A stretch of DNA of 64,000 nt from Monoplex corrugatus. Its lineage: Eukaryota > Mollusca > Gastropoda > Littorinimorpha > Ranellidae. The notes below the pieces were generated by a model. That model searched no databases and was not told the DNA's origin. It saw only the letters and a list, made by a program, of their open reading frames with translations. The DNA lies in the NCBI GenBank assembly GCA_030674185.1, contig CM060315.1, forward strand, positions 93,995,558-94,059,557, in the 5' to 3' direction. A program made the position numbers and the translations under genes. The first letter of the stretch is position 1; the number at the start of each line of letters is the position of its first letter. This document shows, in pieces, positions 22,428 to 55,594 of this stretch.

Positions 22428-23147
22428 TCTGTCAATCTAACACGCTTACGCTACCCATTCACCCTTGATAGAAGCAGATACAAAGTACATAACAGCAAGT
22501 CAGACACTCCTCAAAAAAGGAGCGCCCTAAGCCTACCTTTATATCTGCAACTGCCTAACAACTATGAGAGAGGAAGATAATACAATATATTGGTCTGATG
22601 TTCAAGATTGACATGTCTTTTTTTTTGTTTTTTTTTTAATTGACCAAACAACGATAGACAAGACAGACTACGGTTACATGCTTGCTCAGGCATATAGGTA
22701 ATCCAAAAGAAATAAGAGGGATAGCAGGGAATTTTTATAATTATCAAAGACACAACCTGAGAATTATCTCCCATGTTGTATAGAACCTCTCAAATCTAAC
22801 AGTTATTCGCATTCAGCTTAGCATAGAAGCAGAACCCAAGTACAAAAACAGCAAGCTCAGACATCCTCAAAAAAGGAGGCCAACCTACCTTTATACTCTG
22901 CAATACCTACAACAACTATGAGAGAGAGAATACAATATATTGGTTATGTTCAAGATGACAGTCTTTTATTTTTTTTTTTTTGAACTGCCAAAACACACAC
23001 ATAGACAAGAAGAAACATATACACATTGCTTCCAAGGCAATAGGTATACAAGAAATGAGGAGAGCTAGGTAGTTGCAGAGTATAAGGTAGGCTTGGTGCT
23101 CCTTTTTTGAGGAGTGTTCTTAGTTGCTGTTTTTGTACTTTGTACAC
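22428..23147. repeat. direct duplication (about 360 bp) containing a long inverted repeat
   Basis: 22428-22790 and 22792-23147 share ordered blocks: AATCTAACA, ATAGAAGCAGA, CCTCAAAAAAGGAG, TATGAGAGAGG and CAATATATTGGT. In the second copy the left arm (about 22845-22910, containing TACAAAAACAGCAAG and CCTCAAAAAAGGAGG) is inverted at about 23070-23145 (CTCCTTTTTTGAGGAG ... GCTGTTTTTGTACTTTGT). This gives a foldback structure of about 310 bp. No coding sequence. Confidence 0.72.
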
Positions 23148-23216
23148 ACACACACCTACACATACACACACGCATACTCTCACACACCACACACCGATAT
23201 AAACGTAGAGGGAAGG

Positions 23217-23372
23217 TAAAAGGGTTAACTCAGTGATCAGAGCACCATATTCATAACACAAGGGTTGTGGGTTTGACTCGCAGACAGGCCACCGATTATA
23301 ATGGCCGAGTTGGCCTGGTTGTTTAAAACGCCATGTTTATAACAGGGGTTGTAGGTTTGACCCTCAGACAGA
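23217..23372 (+). mobile_element. tRNA-like SINE heads (two partial units)
   Basis: GGGTTAACTCAGTGATCAGA followed by GGGTTGTGGGTTTGACTCGC resembles A and B boxes of a tRNA-derived promoter. A second partial unit ends in GGGTTGTAGGTTTGACCCTC. Stems do not pair well enough for a functional tRNA. Confidence 0.5.
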
Positions 23373-23429
23373 CAACAGTATTTTATTGTGTCCATTTTCT
23401 TCAACTGTTAGTGTGCCATGCTTATAACA

Positions 23430-23535
23430 CAGACACGGGGATACCAGGGGCTCTTTCAGTATGAATAGTATCCACACCTGGAAATGCTGTGCTAGAAATT
23501 TCCTCTTTTCTTTCACTCTGTTTCTGCCTTTTTTT
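23430..23535 (+). mobile_element. dispersed family-A element fragment (copy 3)
   Basis: GGGGATACCAGGGGCTCTTT, CAGTATGAATAGTATCC and GTGCTAGAAATTTCC match the 5' part of copies 2, 4 and 8. The element is cut off about 100 bp in by a T-rich stretch. Confidence 0.65.
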
Positions 23536-24060
23536 TTGTTCTTTCTGCAAATTGAATTTTTGTTTGTTTGTTTTAATTGGTATTGACCAAAAACAACAAA
23601 AAAGAGGTTTCCATGCACAGATGAAGCAGGTTTAACCCTTGTACATTAGTTGTAGAAATAAAACTAGGTTTCAGATCAGTTTGCCACAATAATTTAGTCA
23701 TAATCACAGTATTGTGGAGAAAGTGGACATGGTAATCAGTGATAAGTGTAACTTCTGTAAGAATCAAAAAAGACTGGAGTGTACATTATTTATGGAACTG
23801 TCAGTGTTTACAGTGTCTTGAGAGACAAAAAGACTGGAGTGAACATTCTCTGTGGAACTTTTTCAGCACAGGTTCCCGGTGGCTGGTGCGTTGCAAAAAG
23901 ATTAAACATTTTTGGGTTGGTTTGTTTTTTCAGTTTTGGGGGGATCATTGCACTTGAGAGATTTCCTTTGTGCTGACTTTTTTTGGTTTTGTTTTTGCTT
24001 GCTTGTTTTTGTTTTGTCCCATTTTCTATGCCAACATAATGACCACAAAGCTGGCATACT
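23536..24060. other. no gene seen; a short duplicated motif
   Basis: Two nearby copies of AAAAAGACTGGAGTG...ACATT...TGTGGAACT (about 23767 and 23828) form a 60-bp imperfect tandem pair. Otherwise T-rich sequence without convincing ORFs. Confidence 0.6.
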
Positions 24061-24061
24061 T

Positions 24062-24437
24062 TTTACAGTGTGCTGGTGATGATAATGACAATGATAATCG
24101 TGATGCTATGGAGTTCCATCTAGGATTGAGACAGTATGACAGGGCTGTACTCTATGCTTAGAATCATAATAATTATATATTCTGGCATCAACCAAGCCTG
24201 AGAGATACAGACACCTGCAGTTTTGGCCAGATTTGAGCAACATTTTCAATGATGCACCGGTGAAGTGGACGAGACTGTACTGTGTGGTCCCCGTCTTCCC
24301 AATGAGCCCACAGCACACGCACTGTGAGGTAGGAGCCAGTAGGAACCATGAAATATTTGAAGGAGCTGATCAAGATTCAAACTCACATCCTTCCGGTCGG
24401 TGGTCCATTGTGCTAACCACTGCACCATGGGGACCGG
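24062..24437 (-). mobile_element. tRNA-derived SINE, family B (copy 2, near full length)
   Basis: The minus-strand head at 24437 reads GGTCCCCATGGTGCAGTGGT-TAGCACAATGG, with a B-box region AGTTTGAATC. The body matches copy 1 (CCCAATGAGCCCACAGCA, TGATGCTATGGAGTTCC on +). The tail is GAT/AAT-rich at 24070-24100. This copy shows the un-amplified form of the segment repeated at 29.15-30.82 kb. Confidence 0.82.
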
Positions 24438-24900
24438 TGAAATTTAGATGACTATTCCTCTATACACCATACATGTCAGGTTGTATAGATTACCTGTAAT
24501 TCCTGTTTTTTCACTGCTTTCCAAGTACTAAAATGTACAAAACTAACACCATACAAAATCAGAATATTGCATCGATAGTATGTTATGACATTTCCGCACA
24601 TCAGCATGTCATGAATTTACAGATGGTGTAGTAATCTTCAAATACTGTCTGATTCTCATTCTGTCCAAAAGGTGAATTTGATACATATAAAGAATATTTG
24701 TAGCTTCAGCTGTTTTTAGAAGAAAAAAAATACAAAAAATGAAAGAAAGAAATAAATGAATAACCAAAACATCAAAACAAAGAAAACCACACACACACAG
24801 ATATGCTTTCTCTGTTTACAGTTTTTGGTCTATTAGGGTATGAAAGGTACGTTACTTTGCTGCAACTCAAATGGTGATTCACTCGTACTTAAATGGAAAA
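24438..24900. other. AT-rich stretch, no gene seen
   Basis: No recognisable motif, repeat array or consistent ORF. Confidence 0.6.
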
Positions 24901-24904
24901 TCAA

Positions 24905-25110
24905 ACTGAATGTTTAGTCATTCGGAAGGGTACAGAACAAGTCAGACCCGTGTATATTCTGGTTGTGCATGCTAAAAGACCCCATGGCTGTTGAAAATCA
25001 TGAAGAGCAGAGCATTTGCCTGGCTGCCCTGGCATATAGGATATTGAAGAGATTGGATGATTTCCCAGGTCCCTCCCCTTGAAGCCCAATTAGCCCTGTT
25101 GCCTTCTTGA
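24905..25110 (+). mobile_element. SINE family C (copy 2, headless)
   Basis: Inverted relative to copy 1 at 13935-14245. Shares GAAGAGCAGAGCATTTGCC, GGTCCCTCCCCTTGAAGCCC and AATTAGCCCTGTTGCCTTCT. The tRNA-like head is missing. Confidence 0.65.
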
Positions 25111-25539
25111 ACAGAACAAAAACGTCAGAGCAAGACAGAGTAAAAGACAAAAGTGAGTAGTAACAGAGGGGAGGGAGAAGAGATAGAATATGCCGGAACA
25201 GTGTGTGTGATGCTATGACTTTGAGATATTTTGGTGTTAGCCCCGATATGGCTCTAGCAGTTGATAAGGCTATATATAGGCAATATGAATTTGAACGTGT
25301 GGGGTGTATGCTGTCTGCACGTTTTTCTCCTTTCTTGAGCTGTTTGTACTCAAAACACTCCAGCACAAAACAAAGACAGATAAAAGGGAATAAATTCCAG
25401 ATCTGTTCCAAGTTTATTGTTCAGGGAATTTACACTATCCATATCACAAAAAACAAACATAAAATTCCATTGTACAATACCACTTTATACGAATATATTA
25501 TATATGTAAATAATCTTTCAAAGCACCCATAATTCTCTT

Positions 25540-25730
25540 GACGTAACCCTCTGACCCCTGTACCCTACCCACCAGCATTCAGTGTGGCCAACCATGCTAG
25601 CACAACAAAAACAACCCTTTAATTCCATCACCCTATCCACCATTTTCGGGAAGTTGGTGGATAGAGTGAGGGAGTCAGAGGGTTAAGTTTTAGCAGTTGG
25701 TGGGTAGGGTGTGTGAGTCAAAGGGGTAAA
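25540..25730. mobile_element. TTAA hairpin element cluster
   Basis: Inverted pieces of the TTAACCCTTTGACTCC element: AACCCTTTAATTCCATCACC, CTATCCACC, then GGTGGATAGAGTGAGGGAGT-CAGAGGGTTAA. A further inverted arm ends near 25730. The central loop differs from the 42.7 kb copy. Confidence 0.6.
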
Positions 25731-25968
25731 CAGCTTACTTAGCTAAGGTAGCGTACCGGTAGCTAATTATGCATTACTCTTATTGGAGACCGCAGATTTC
25801 TGTCTGTTCCTAGTGACTTGGGGAGAGGAGGGTTATGTCATTTATTGTTTACCTATTTATTCATTTCTAATTATTGATCTATTTATTCATTTTTACCGCT
25901 CCATTTTCTGCATGACTTCCGTATCACTAGATCTACCCCCCTCCCTATCACCGCTGCTCATTCTGGTT

Positions 25969-26641
25969 CACCAACACGCTTAACAGACAGGTCATCATGG
26001 TGAGAGCTGGCATGAACGTTCTGTCACCAACACACTTAACAGACAGGTCATCATGGTGAGAGCTGGCATGAACGTTCTGTCACCAACACACTTAACAGAC
26101 AGGTCGTCATGGTGAGAGCTGACATGAACGTTCTGTCACCAACACACTTAACAGACAGGTCGTCATGGTGAGAGCTGGCATGAACGTTCTGTCACCAACA
26201 CACTTAACAGACAGGTCATCATGGTGAGAGCTGGCATGAACGTTCTGTCACCAACACACTTAACAGACAGGTCATCATGGTGAGAGCTGGCATGAACGTT
26301 CTGTCACCAACACACTTAACAGACAGGTCATCATGGTGAGAGCTGGCATGAACGTTCTGTCACCACACGCTTAACAGACAGGTCATCGTGGTGAGAGATG
26401 GCATGAACGTTCTGTCACCAACACACTTAACAGACAGGTCATCATGGTGAGAGCTGGCATGAACGTTCTGTCACCAACACGCTTAACAGACAGGTCATCA
26501 TGGTGAGAGCTGGCATGAACGTTCTGTCACCAACACGCTTAACAGACAGGTCATCATGGTGAGAGCTGGCATGAACGTTCTGTCACCATCACGCTTAACA
26601 GACAGGTCATCATGGTGAGAGCTGGCATGAACGTTCTGTCA
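25969..26641. repeat. 56-bp minisatellite, 12 nearly identical copies
   Basis: Unit GTCACCAACACACTTAACAG then ACAGGTCATCATGGTGAGAG and CTGGCATGAACGTTCT. Only a few substitutions separate the copies (CACGC/CACAC, GTCGTC/GTCATC), so this is one of the youngest or most homogenised arrays in the window. Each unit contains CTTAACAG/ACAG and ATG/GTGAGAG, which look like an acceptor and a donor 12-17 nt apart. Confidence 0.95.
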
Positions 26642-26654
26642 GTTTCTTTCTTCA

Positions 26655-26850
26655 CCATGCTGTATGATGGTGATGAGATGACGCTATAGAGTTCCATTTT
26701 TGGATTAACTCTTCGACTCCTGTACAATGCACTGAACCATGCCAGCAAAGCAAAAACTTAACCCTTTGACTTCCTTACCTATGAATGGAATGAAAGAGTC
26801 AGGGTTAAGTTTGCAGCTGGTAGATAGGGTGCTGGAGTCTAAAGGTTCAG
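26655..26850. mobile_element. SINE family B tail fragment plus TTAA-element pieces
   Basis: GATGGTGATGAGATGACGCT and ATAGAGTTCCATTTTTGGATT match the 3' part of SINE B. They are followed by GACTCCTGTACAATGCACTG and AACTTAACCCTTTGACTTCC from the TTAA hairpin family. Confidence 0.6.
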
Positions 26851-27805
26851 ACTGTGACAGGGCAGTATTCTACACTTATTTTCATTTTCCCTTCAAATCA
26901 GAACAACACCACTTCTATTTTAGAACATGACCTTGCAAGCAAATGTACGCAGTCAGACAATCCATTTACACACACACACATACATATACACGTACACATA
27001 TACACATGCACAAGTAGGCCTACATACATATACACCGATCCTTGCATTTTTTTTTTTGTGCTAGTAATTATTTGAACATGACCATAGTAGACCGTATAGG
27101 CATAGACTCTAGCCATACGTAGAAAACATTGCGCCTGGCAGATACACTTTGAATGCACAAGCATTTTTAGCCAACCAGAAACTAGCACTTCTGAAATGCT
27201 TATCCATTACATCACATGTGTGTTCTAAATTCAGTAAAGATACACTGCTAAACGATTTCATCAAACCGTGTGCAAATCATACACAGACACGGAGTGAAGT
27301 CTTTTTTTTTTTCAAAGAAAAGGACAACAAAAACAAAAAAGTAAACAGAACACAATCATGATGATTATACATGATAATCACGACACTGAACACACTTCAA
27401 AATCTTATTCCATAGTAAGAAACTGCATATTTGCTTATAAACGAGGCAAGTTTAAGTTTAAAATCCTTCAACATACATGGCAAAGTAAAATGACATCATC
27501 ACTTATCCTCTTTATTATTTCAAATATCCAGTTTATAAAACAGTAATAGTACTGACACACATAATGTATGGTGTTGACTCACACCAAAACAATCAACAAT
27601 TATCAGTAAAATCTTTGACCAAAACAACTTACCCACTAATAATCAAAAACCGTCTCAGTAAAAATGTAAACATGACAGAACAGGTACTTTAGTGTATTCC
27701 CTTTGTGGAGTTTAAAACAATTGAACCAACACCTGTTGGGAACCAATGTTCCCATGAACGTCCACCTAGTCATCTACAACAATGTCAAGGGCAACTCTCC
27801 ACACT
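26851..27805. other. CMPK1 3' flank and probable 3' untranslated region
   Basis: Mostly unique AT-rich DNA with a short ACA/TACA repeat (26970-27025). On the minus strand, downstream of the CMPK1 stop, a possible AATAAA occurs as TTTATT on + near 27511-27516. The poly(A) site is not established. No other gene seen. Confidence 0.45.
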
Positions 27806-49857
<22,052 letters not shown>

Positions 49858-50245
49858 CTTCGATAAGCACCGATACGAAAGCTGGTCACTGGCGACTAGT
49901 GGACGTAGCTTCACCAGACACGATATTGATGACGAAATCAATGGTAGATGCAGATGATGATGGTCTAAGACCAGCCTGCCAAAGGAGCGACACAGTGCTG
50001 AAGCCAGAGCCTCTGATGGTGTGTAGAAACGATCGTTGAACTAAAGTCCGCACCTTCAAACGACTCTGACCGTTGATCTGACCGCCTTGGCTGACCTATT
50101 GTACGCTGACCTATTGTACGCGACACTGACCCTGTAACCGTCTTCGATCTTTCGTTATCACACCACTACCGGTCGTCTCATAATCGTGTGCATGTGTACG
50201 AGAATCCCGATCAAGGAATTTCAAAGGATTGATATATCCGACAAT
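49858..50245 (-). promoter_or_regulatory. CMPK1 5' leader and upstream region
   Basis: No TATA box in a good position on the minus strand. The region has scattered CpGs and a short direct repeat CTGACCTATTGTACG (50091-50121). Promoter function is inferred from position only. Confidence 0.4.
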
Positions 50246-50539
50246 TATTGCAGCTTGACCTGTCTAACGCTGATCTTGAAAGAAATTTGATAAACCAAAT
50301 CACTACTTTCGATCGATTTAAAAGCTGTGATAAAGTCAAATGTCACCCGGCTTGACCACACGTTGCCAAATGGAACAGCAAACAACACACACACAAGAAC
50401 TCTTCTGCCTTGAAGTCTTGTTTTTCTCCCATGCGTAGTGCTTTGTGCGCAGTGTGCGAAACTACTTCCTGATTTCACCGTATTATGGTGACAGTGAACA
50501 TCGAGAGGGCTGATTCGTTTTTTAATAATAATAATTTGT

Positions 50540-50760
50540 TTGTTTGTTTTTAAAGTGGACTGAATATCCGATTGCCTCAAGTTTATTCCCAGCCCCCGGC
50601 CAAAGTTACCGTGTCCGTGTTTCATTGGTCCTACACCAACTCTAGCAGATTTTGACTTTGGGTTTAGTAGGAGTAGGTCATGAGCCACGGGATTCAACCA
50701 CAGACATCTATTCAACGCACAATTTTTCCGTAAGTGCGCCATCCAAATCTGTCAGCCATT
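50540..50760 (-). mobile_element. tRNA-like SINE
   Basis: The minus strand from 50755: ATGGCGCACTTACGG and TGTGGTTGAATCCCGTGG, with a B-box GGTTGAATCCC. The body follows (GACCTACTCCTACTAAACCC). It is not a functional tRNA by pairing. Confidence 0.45.
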
Positions 50761-50989
50761 CAGCCATTATCAAGCAGATGCTTCGCTATGCATCGGCAAG
50801 GTGGTAAAATAGAAGGGTGTAAAGAAGAGATGGGGGAAGGGTAACGGACTTTTAACACACTTCGCCAACACCACAACTAGGATTAGGCCTATACTTAGTA
50901 GGTAGAAAGAAACTCTAGGGAGAGCTAGACAACAGAAGGTCTTCAGAGAAGTAACCCCCTTTAGACAAGTGTTTCGGCCCTGAATTCCT

Positions 50990-51560
50990 TACACTCTCGG
51001 GGGGCCGGCCACATCCAGGTCATGACTCCTGGATGCCCTTCTGCTGTTGTCTTTTTTTTTTTTTTCCCACGCCGGGGAGCGAACCTGGGCGATTCTGCGC
51101 TTCAGAACTGCGGTACGCGGTTTTACCAATGTGCTAACGGGGCACACATCTGTAGGGAATTTAATCCTTATGAAGTTCACTTTTGGTTCCTCCTTGCCCA
51201 GATCCAGCTTGAGCTCCTTTCTGCTGCCTCTGCCATCGCTTTAAGGGCTCTAGTCCTCTTCTTCCCAGAAATGGCGAGTTGTTTCATGAGATCATAAGCG
51301 GAGGTGCCCACAAACCCTCTTGCCCCGACCTCTATGGCGAAGATTTTGACCCGCAGACCTGCTTTCTTCAGGGTGCTGGCAAGACCGGCGTATTTTTCGG
51401 TCTTGTAGATATGTGCTTCTTCCATTCTGCTTTCGTATGGCACAGTGAGTTCTATCAGAATCACTTGTTTCGAGGAGTCAGAGTGGAGAGCGATGTCTGG
51501 TCTCATGCCTGTCTTGCTGATGACATCTGGGTAATTTCTCCACTCTGGGAGTATAGATTA
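50990..51560 (-). pseudogene. mobile-element C-terminal domain with restriction-endonuclease-like fold
   Basis: The minus strand translates as MRPDIALHSDSSKQVILIEL, TVPYESRMEEAHIYKTEKYA, then IEVGARGFVGTSAYDLMKQL and RALKAMAEAAERSSSWIW. The RPDI...ELTVPxE...K pattern places the acidic and lysine residues expected of a PD-(D/E)xK nuclease. This block is widespread in retroelement-derived ORFs of marine invertebrates. Below 51180 the frame continues only in pieces. A tRNA-like segment (B-box GGTTCGCTCCC, minus, about 51075-51140) sits at its 3' side. No RT core is present. Confidence 0.62.
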
Positions 51561-52002
51561 TAAGATATAGAATATTGGGACTTGGGCAGCAAACAAGCCG
51601 GTGGTTGGGACTGGATTCAAGAGGTCAAATCTGTATTCAGGTTCTAATAACCGTACCAGCCAGCCCGCATGATCACACACACACACAAAAAATGCCGGTG
51701 CAAAGGGTTTTGCATTGGTTCAAGGAGTTCCGTGCTGTTGTGTCCATCGCAAAATGAAAATGAATAACCATACCTTCTGCTAGCATTACTTCCCTTGATC
51801 TTGATCTTGTCGTTGAGTATCCACAATCATCACGTTGATTATTCTAACTCACTTAGTTTTACAAGGGGGGTACGCAAAAAAGAAAAGAAATTTTAAAAAA
51901 AGAAAGAAAGAAAAAAAAAACCTACTGGTGGCGTATACGAGCTCCCGACGTGAACACGCCAGGAGACGCGGCTCCAACCACTGCTTCAGTCGGGTCCATG
52001 TC

Positions 52003-52407
52003 ATTGCGTCGACAGCTCGTTGCGTGGGCAGCTCGTTTCTTTAACTGGTCCACATACATTTGCACATTTCTGTCAAGACAATCATTTAGCATTTTTAGTG
52101 TTCAAATGTGTATCAGGTATTCTCCTTTTTATTTTTATTTTGTAAGGGAAGTAACTCATATTACGTTCCCTGTTCGCGAAAGCAAAATGATGTCCCTTAA
52201 ACAAATAATAAAGAACGGGGGGAAAAAACTAGTGCACATACGATGCAAGCTTTACGCGTTAAAAGTGTGTGTGTGTGTGTGTGTCTCTCTCTGTCTCTCT
52301 GTCTCTGTCTCTGTCTGTCTCTCTCTCTCTCTCTCTCTCCCTCCCTCCCCCCCCCCCCCCCCCTAAAATGTGAATGAGCTGTCGACGCAATGAGCTGTCG
52401 ACGCAAT
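52003..52407. other. 16-bp inverted repeat flanking about 360 bp
   Basis: ATTGCGTCGACAGCTC at 52003-52018 is the exact reverse complement of GAGCTGTCGACGCAAT at 52376-52391, which is tandemly repeated once more at 52392-52407. The interior has a (GT)n(CT)n(C)n tract at 52265-52363. It could be a foldback element or TIR pair. No target duplication is visible. Confidence 0.55.
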
Positions 52408-52654
52408 GGGCTGTCGACTTTACGGGTACCTCCCCTTCAGTCAATGAATCGTTCCACTCAGGGATGGTTCGCGGGAGGAACGAATACATTCTGTAGTCCC
52501 TTGGTACGCACCACCTGATGGCCCAGAAGACGCAAGCGCCGCAAAAGTAGAAGGCCTTCTAGTTTCTGTTATTTAATTCAACCCGTCATTTTGCGTACAC
52601 GGGAGTGTTTTACAGCGTTTTATATGTCAGGACCACACATACGCACTCATATAC

Positions 52655-52685
52655 GCGCGCGCGCGCAAACACACACACTCACGCT

Positions 52686-52735
<50 letters not shown>

Positions 52736-52755
52736 CACACACACACACACAATGA
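52655..52755. repeat. CG/CA microsatellite
   Basis: CGCGCGCG then CACACA runs with ACGCTCA interruptions. Confidence 0.96.
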
Positions 52756-53300
52756 TATATAATACGGGATTATCCTAGTGAGACGAGTCACTTTTGAACA
52801 AATTCCCAAATTAACTCCTAAATCGCAATGCTACCACAATAATACTACACAGTGATGAATGACAACAATAGGGAGGGGACTATGACTGATAAATGGATTA
52901 CATCGATGATTGATTCTGTATTTTGATTTGTTGCTAGATTTGTTCCCTATTAAATGATGATTGACCCAGGAAAGGGGCCTGTGCTGACATTTGTGCCTGA
53001 TGGCGGTTGTGGATAATCCACTTTTTTTCTTTTAATATATTGGATTGCAGAGCGTTTTTTTTTTCTTTCAAATGAAGAGTGGGGACATTTAGATTTTATT
53101 AGTTCATATTTTTTCCAATCAATGCAAGCACGTGGGGTGTATGTGTGTGTGTTTAACAGTTGTTAAATTGATATGTGAAAAAGAAAGAACAAAGTCAACC
53201 ACTGGGGTTCTAACAATAGGTGACTCCAACATGCTATCAGATGTATGTAGACAGTGCTAGTCAACCTTTCTTCTCTTTTCTTATTTAATTGAAGATCATC
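52756..53300. other. no gene seen
   Basis: AT-rich unique sequence. No array and no exon candidate with convincing splice signals. Confidence 0.65.
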
Positions 53301-53619
53301 ACACTTGCTACCCCCCCCCCCTCTCCTGGTGGGGATGCTGGGGGTTCTTTCAATGTGACTAGTATCCCTTCTGGAAATTCTGTGCTAGAAATGTCCTCTT
53401 TTTTTGTCACTCTTTGTTTCTGCCTTGCTCCTTTGCTTTCTGTCATGTCTTCCTATCATTTTCTGCCTTGCTGGTCCGTTCATGGTGTATGTGTCCGATA
53501 ACATCTTATGTACTTTCTCTTAGGATTATAATTGGGTACATGTATTAAGTGCATTTTTGGCTCCAGAGAAATGTGATATGTGGAAAGAATTCCAGGTAAT
53601 TTAGCCTGTTTTAACATGT

Positions 53620-54240
53620 TAGTGTTCTTAGTTAGTCGTATTTGTATTAGTATGTTTTACATTTTAGTGTTCTTTTAGTCGTATGTATTTAGGTATGTTT
53701 TTATACAGTTTTAGTGTCTTTTATGTCTGTATTTTATTTGGTTGTTTTACTTTTTAGTGTTCTAGTTATGTCTGTATGTATTTAGGTATGTTTATACATG
53801 TTGGTTCTAGTTGTCTTATTTGTTTGGTATGTTTTTATACTGTTTTAGTGTTTAGTTTGTCTGTATTTGTATTAGGTTGTTTACACATGTTTTAGTGTCT
53901 TGTTGTCTGTATTTGTATTTAGGTGTTTTTAAATGTTTTGTGTCTTGTAGTCTATTGTATTTAGTATGTTTTATACATGTTTGTTTCTTAGTTGTCTTTT
54001 TATTTAGTTGTTTTTACATTAGTGTCTTAGTATGTCTTTGTTTAGTGTTTATTTTTAGTGTTTGTTATTCTGTATGTTTTAGTATTTTTATACATGTTTT
54101 TGTTCTTAGTTGTCTGAGATTAGTATGTTTTTATACATGTTTTAGTGTTCTTAGTTATGTCTGTATTTGTATTTAGGTATGTTTTTATACATGTTTTAGT
54201 GTTCTTAGTTATGTCTGTATTTGTATTTAGGTATGTTTTT
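53620..54240. repeat. about 57-bp degenerate array within family-A copy 8
   Basis: Unit AGGTATGTTTTTATACATGT, TTTAGTGTTCTTAGTTATGT, CTGTATTTGTATTT. The two rightmost units are perfect; units to the left carry many small deletions, giving shortened periods of 45-55 bp. Confidence 0.85.
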
Positions 54241-54369
54241 AAATCTCCTGTGTGATAAATTGGACAGAGTGGTCAATGCTAGGGGGGGGGGGGGGGGGGG
54301 GGGGATCTTTGCATTGACATGTCTACTTCATTTTCTGTCTTTTTGGTTGTTTTGTTGTTGTTTTTTGTC

Positions 54370-55060
54370 CTGTGAACTATGGTGTATGTTTTGAAATGGT
54401 TATAGTGAATTATAGTGTATGTTTTGAAATGGTTATAGTGAACTATGGTGTATGTTTTGAAATGAACATAATGAACTATGGTGTTGTTTTGTAATGAACA
54501 TAGTGAACTATGGTGTATGTTTTGAAATGGTCATAGTGAACTATGGTGTATGTTTTGAAATGGTCATAGTGAACTATGGTGTATAATTTGAAATGAACAT
54601 AGTGAACTATGGTGTATGTTTTGAAATGGTCATAGTGAACTATGGTGTATGTTTTGAAATGGTTATAGTGAACTGTGGTGTATGTTTTGAAATGGTTATA
54701 AGTGAACTATGGTGTAGTTTTGAAATGACATAGTGAACTTGGTGTATGTTTTGAAATGTCATAGTGAACTTGGTGTATGTTTTGAAATGAACATAGTGAA
54801 CTTGGTGTATGTTTTGAAATGACATAGTGAACTATGGTGTATGTTTTGAAATGAACATAGTGAACTATGGTGTATGTTTTGAAATGAACATAGTGAACTA
54901 TGTGTATGTTTTGAAATGGATATAGTGAACTATGGTGTATGTTTTGAAATGATCATAGTGAACTATGGTGTATGTTTTGAAATGGTTATAGTGAATATGG
55001 TGTATGTTTTGAAATGGTCATAGTGAACTATGGTGTATGTTTTGAAATGGTCATAGTGAA
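54370..55060. repeat. 33-bp minisatellite within family-A copy 8, about 21 copies
   Basis: Unit GAACTATGGTGTATGTTTTG then AAATGGTCATAGT. The homologous single copy in copy 1 is GAACTTCTGTATGTTTTGAAACAGTTATAG at about 4044-4074 (given in parts there), so the array arose inside the element. Confidence 0.9.
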
Positions 55061-55419
55061 CTGTAACCACTCCTATGATTTTGATGAAATATGTGATATA
55101 CATTAGTAGGTATGTATGTTAGTGTATATGGCAGTGATTCACATTGTGGTTTGAGTCAACTTCATCTTCCAAAAACTTTAAAGCCAATAAGATTTTGAAT
55201 TTAATAGATGTAAGCACATAATACACTTAAACTATTACTAGTGACACAATTGTTCTCACGGGGATACCCCTTTTTGAAAAAGACTGACAATTAAAACTAG
55301 CGGTACAGGTCAACCAGCAGAAACTTTGAGAACCTCTAGTAGCTCTGCTACAGTTGCATAATCATTGGTCATTTCCATTGAAGTAACATCCATATAGATG
55401 TGATTATGACTGATAAGAT

Positions 55420-55550
55420 AGATATGATATGATTGATATATATGATATGATATGGTATGATATGATATATGATATGTGATATGATATGATATGATTTGAT
55501 TATATGATATATTCATATGCTATAATAATGATATGATTGATATGCCAACA
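55420..55550. repeat. GATAT/ATGAT microsatellite, left flank of LINE
   Basis: Imperfect ATGATATGATATG. The same repeat resumes at 57048 after the LINE, so the LINE appears to have inserted into it. Confidence 0.92.
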
Positions 55551-55594
55551 ATCTCCTCAATCCTTTCATCAGCCACGCCAGTGCATAGCACTGA

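Larger units (their letters stand above)
53305..55065 (+). mobile_element. dispersed family-A element (copy 8), expanded at two internal sites
   Basis: Starts with TCTCCTGGTGGGGATGCTGG and follows the family order (CTGTGCTAGAAATGTCC, CTGCCTTGCTGGTCCG, TTAGGATTATAATTGGGTAC). The interior is then expanded. Single-copy DNA between GTTTTTATACATGTTTTAGTG and GTGTGATAAATTGGACAGAG in other copies is about 80 bp but here is about 620 bp of repeats. A second expansion follows the TTGTCCTGTGAACTATGG segment. A (G)n run lies at 54283-54303. Confidence 0.75.

Noticed and set aside
49858..49941. CMPK1 N-terminal extension upstream of the chosen ATG
   Set aside because: The upstream open segment begins with a non-ATG codon (TTG); vertebrate longer forms exist, but nothing here supports one.
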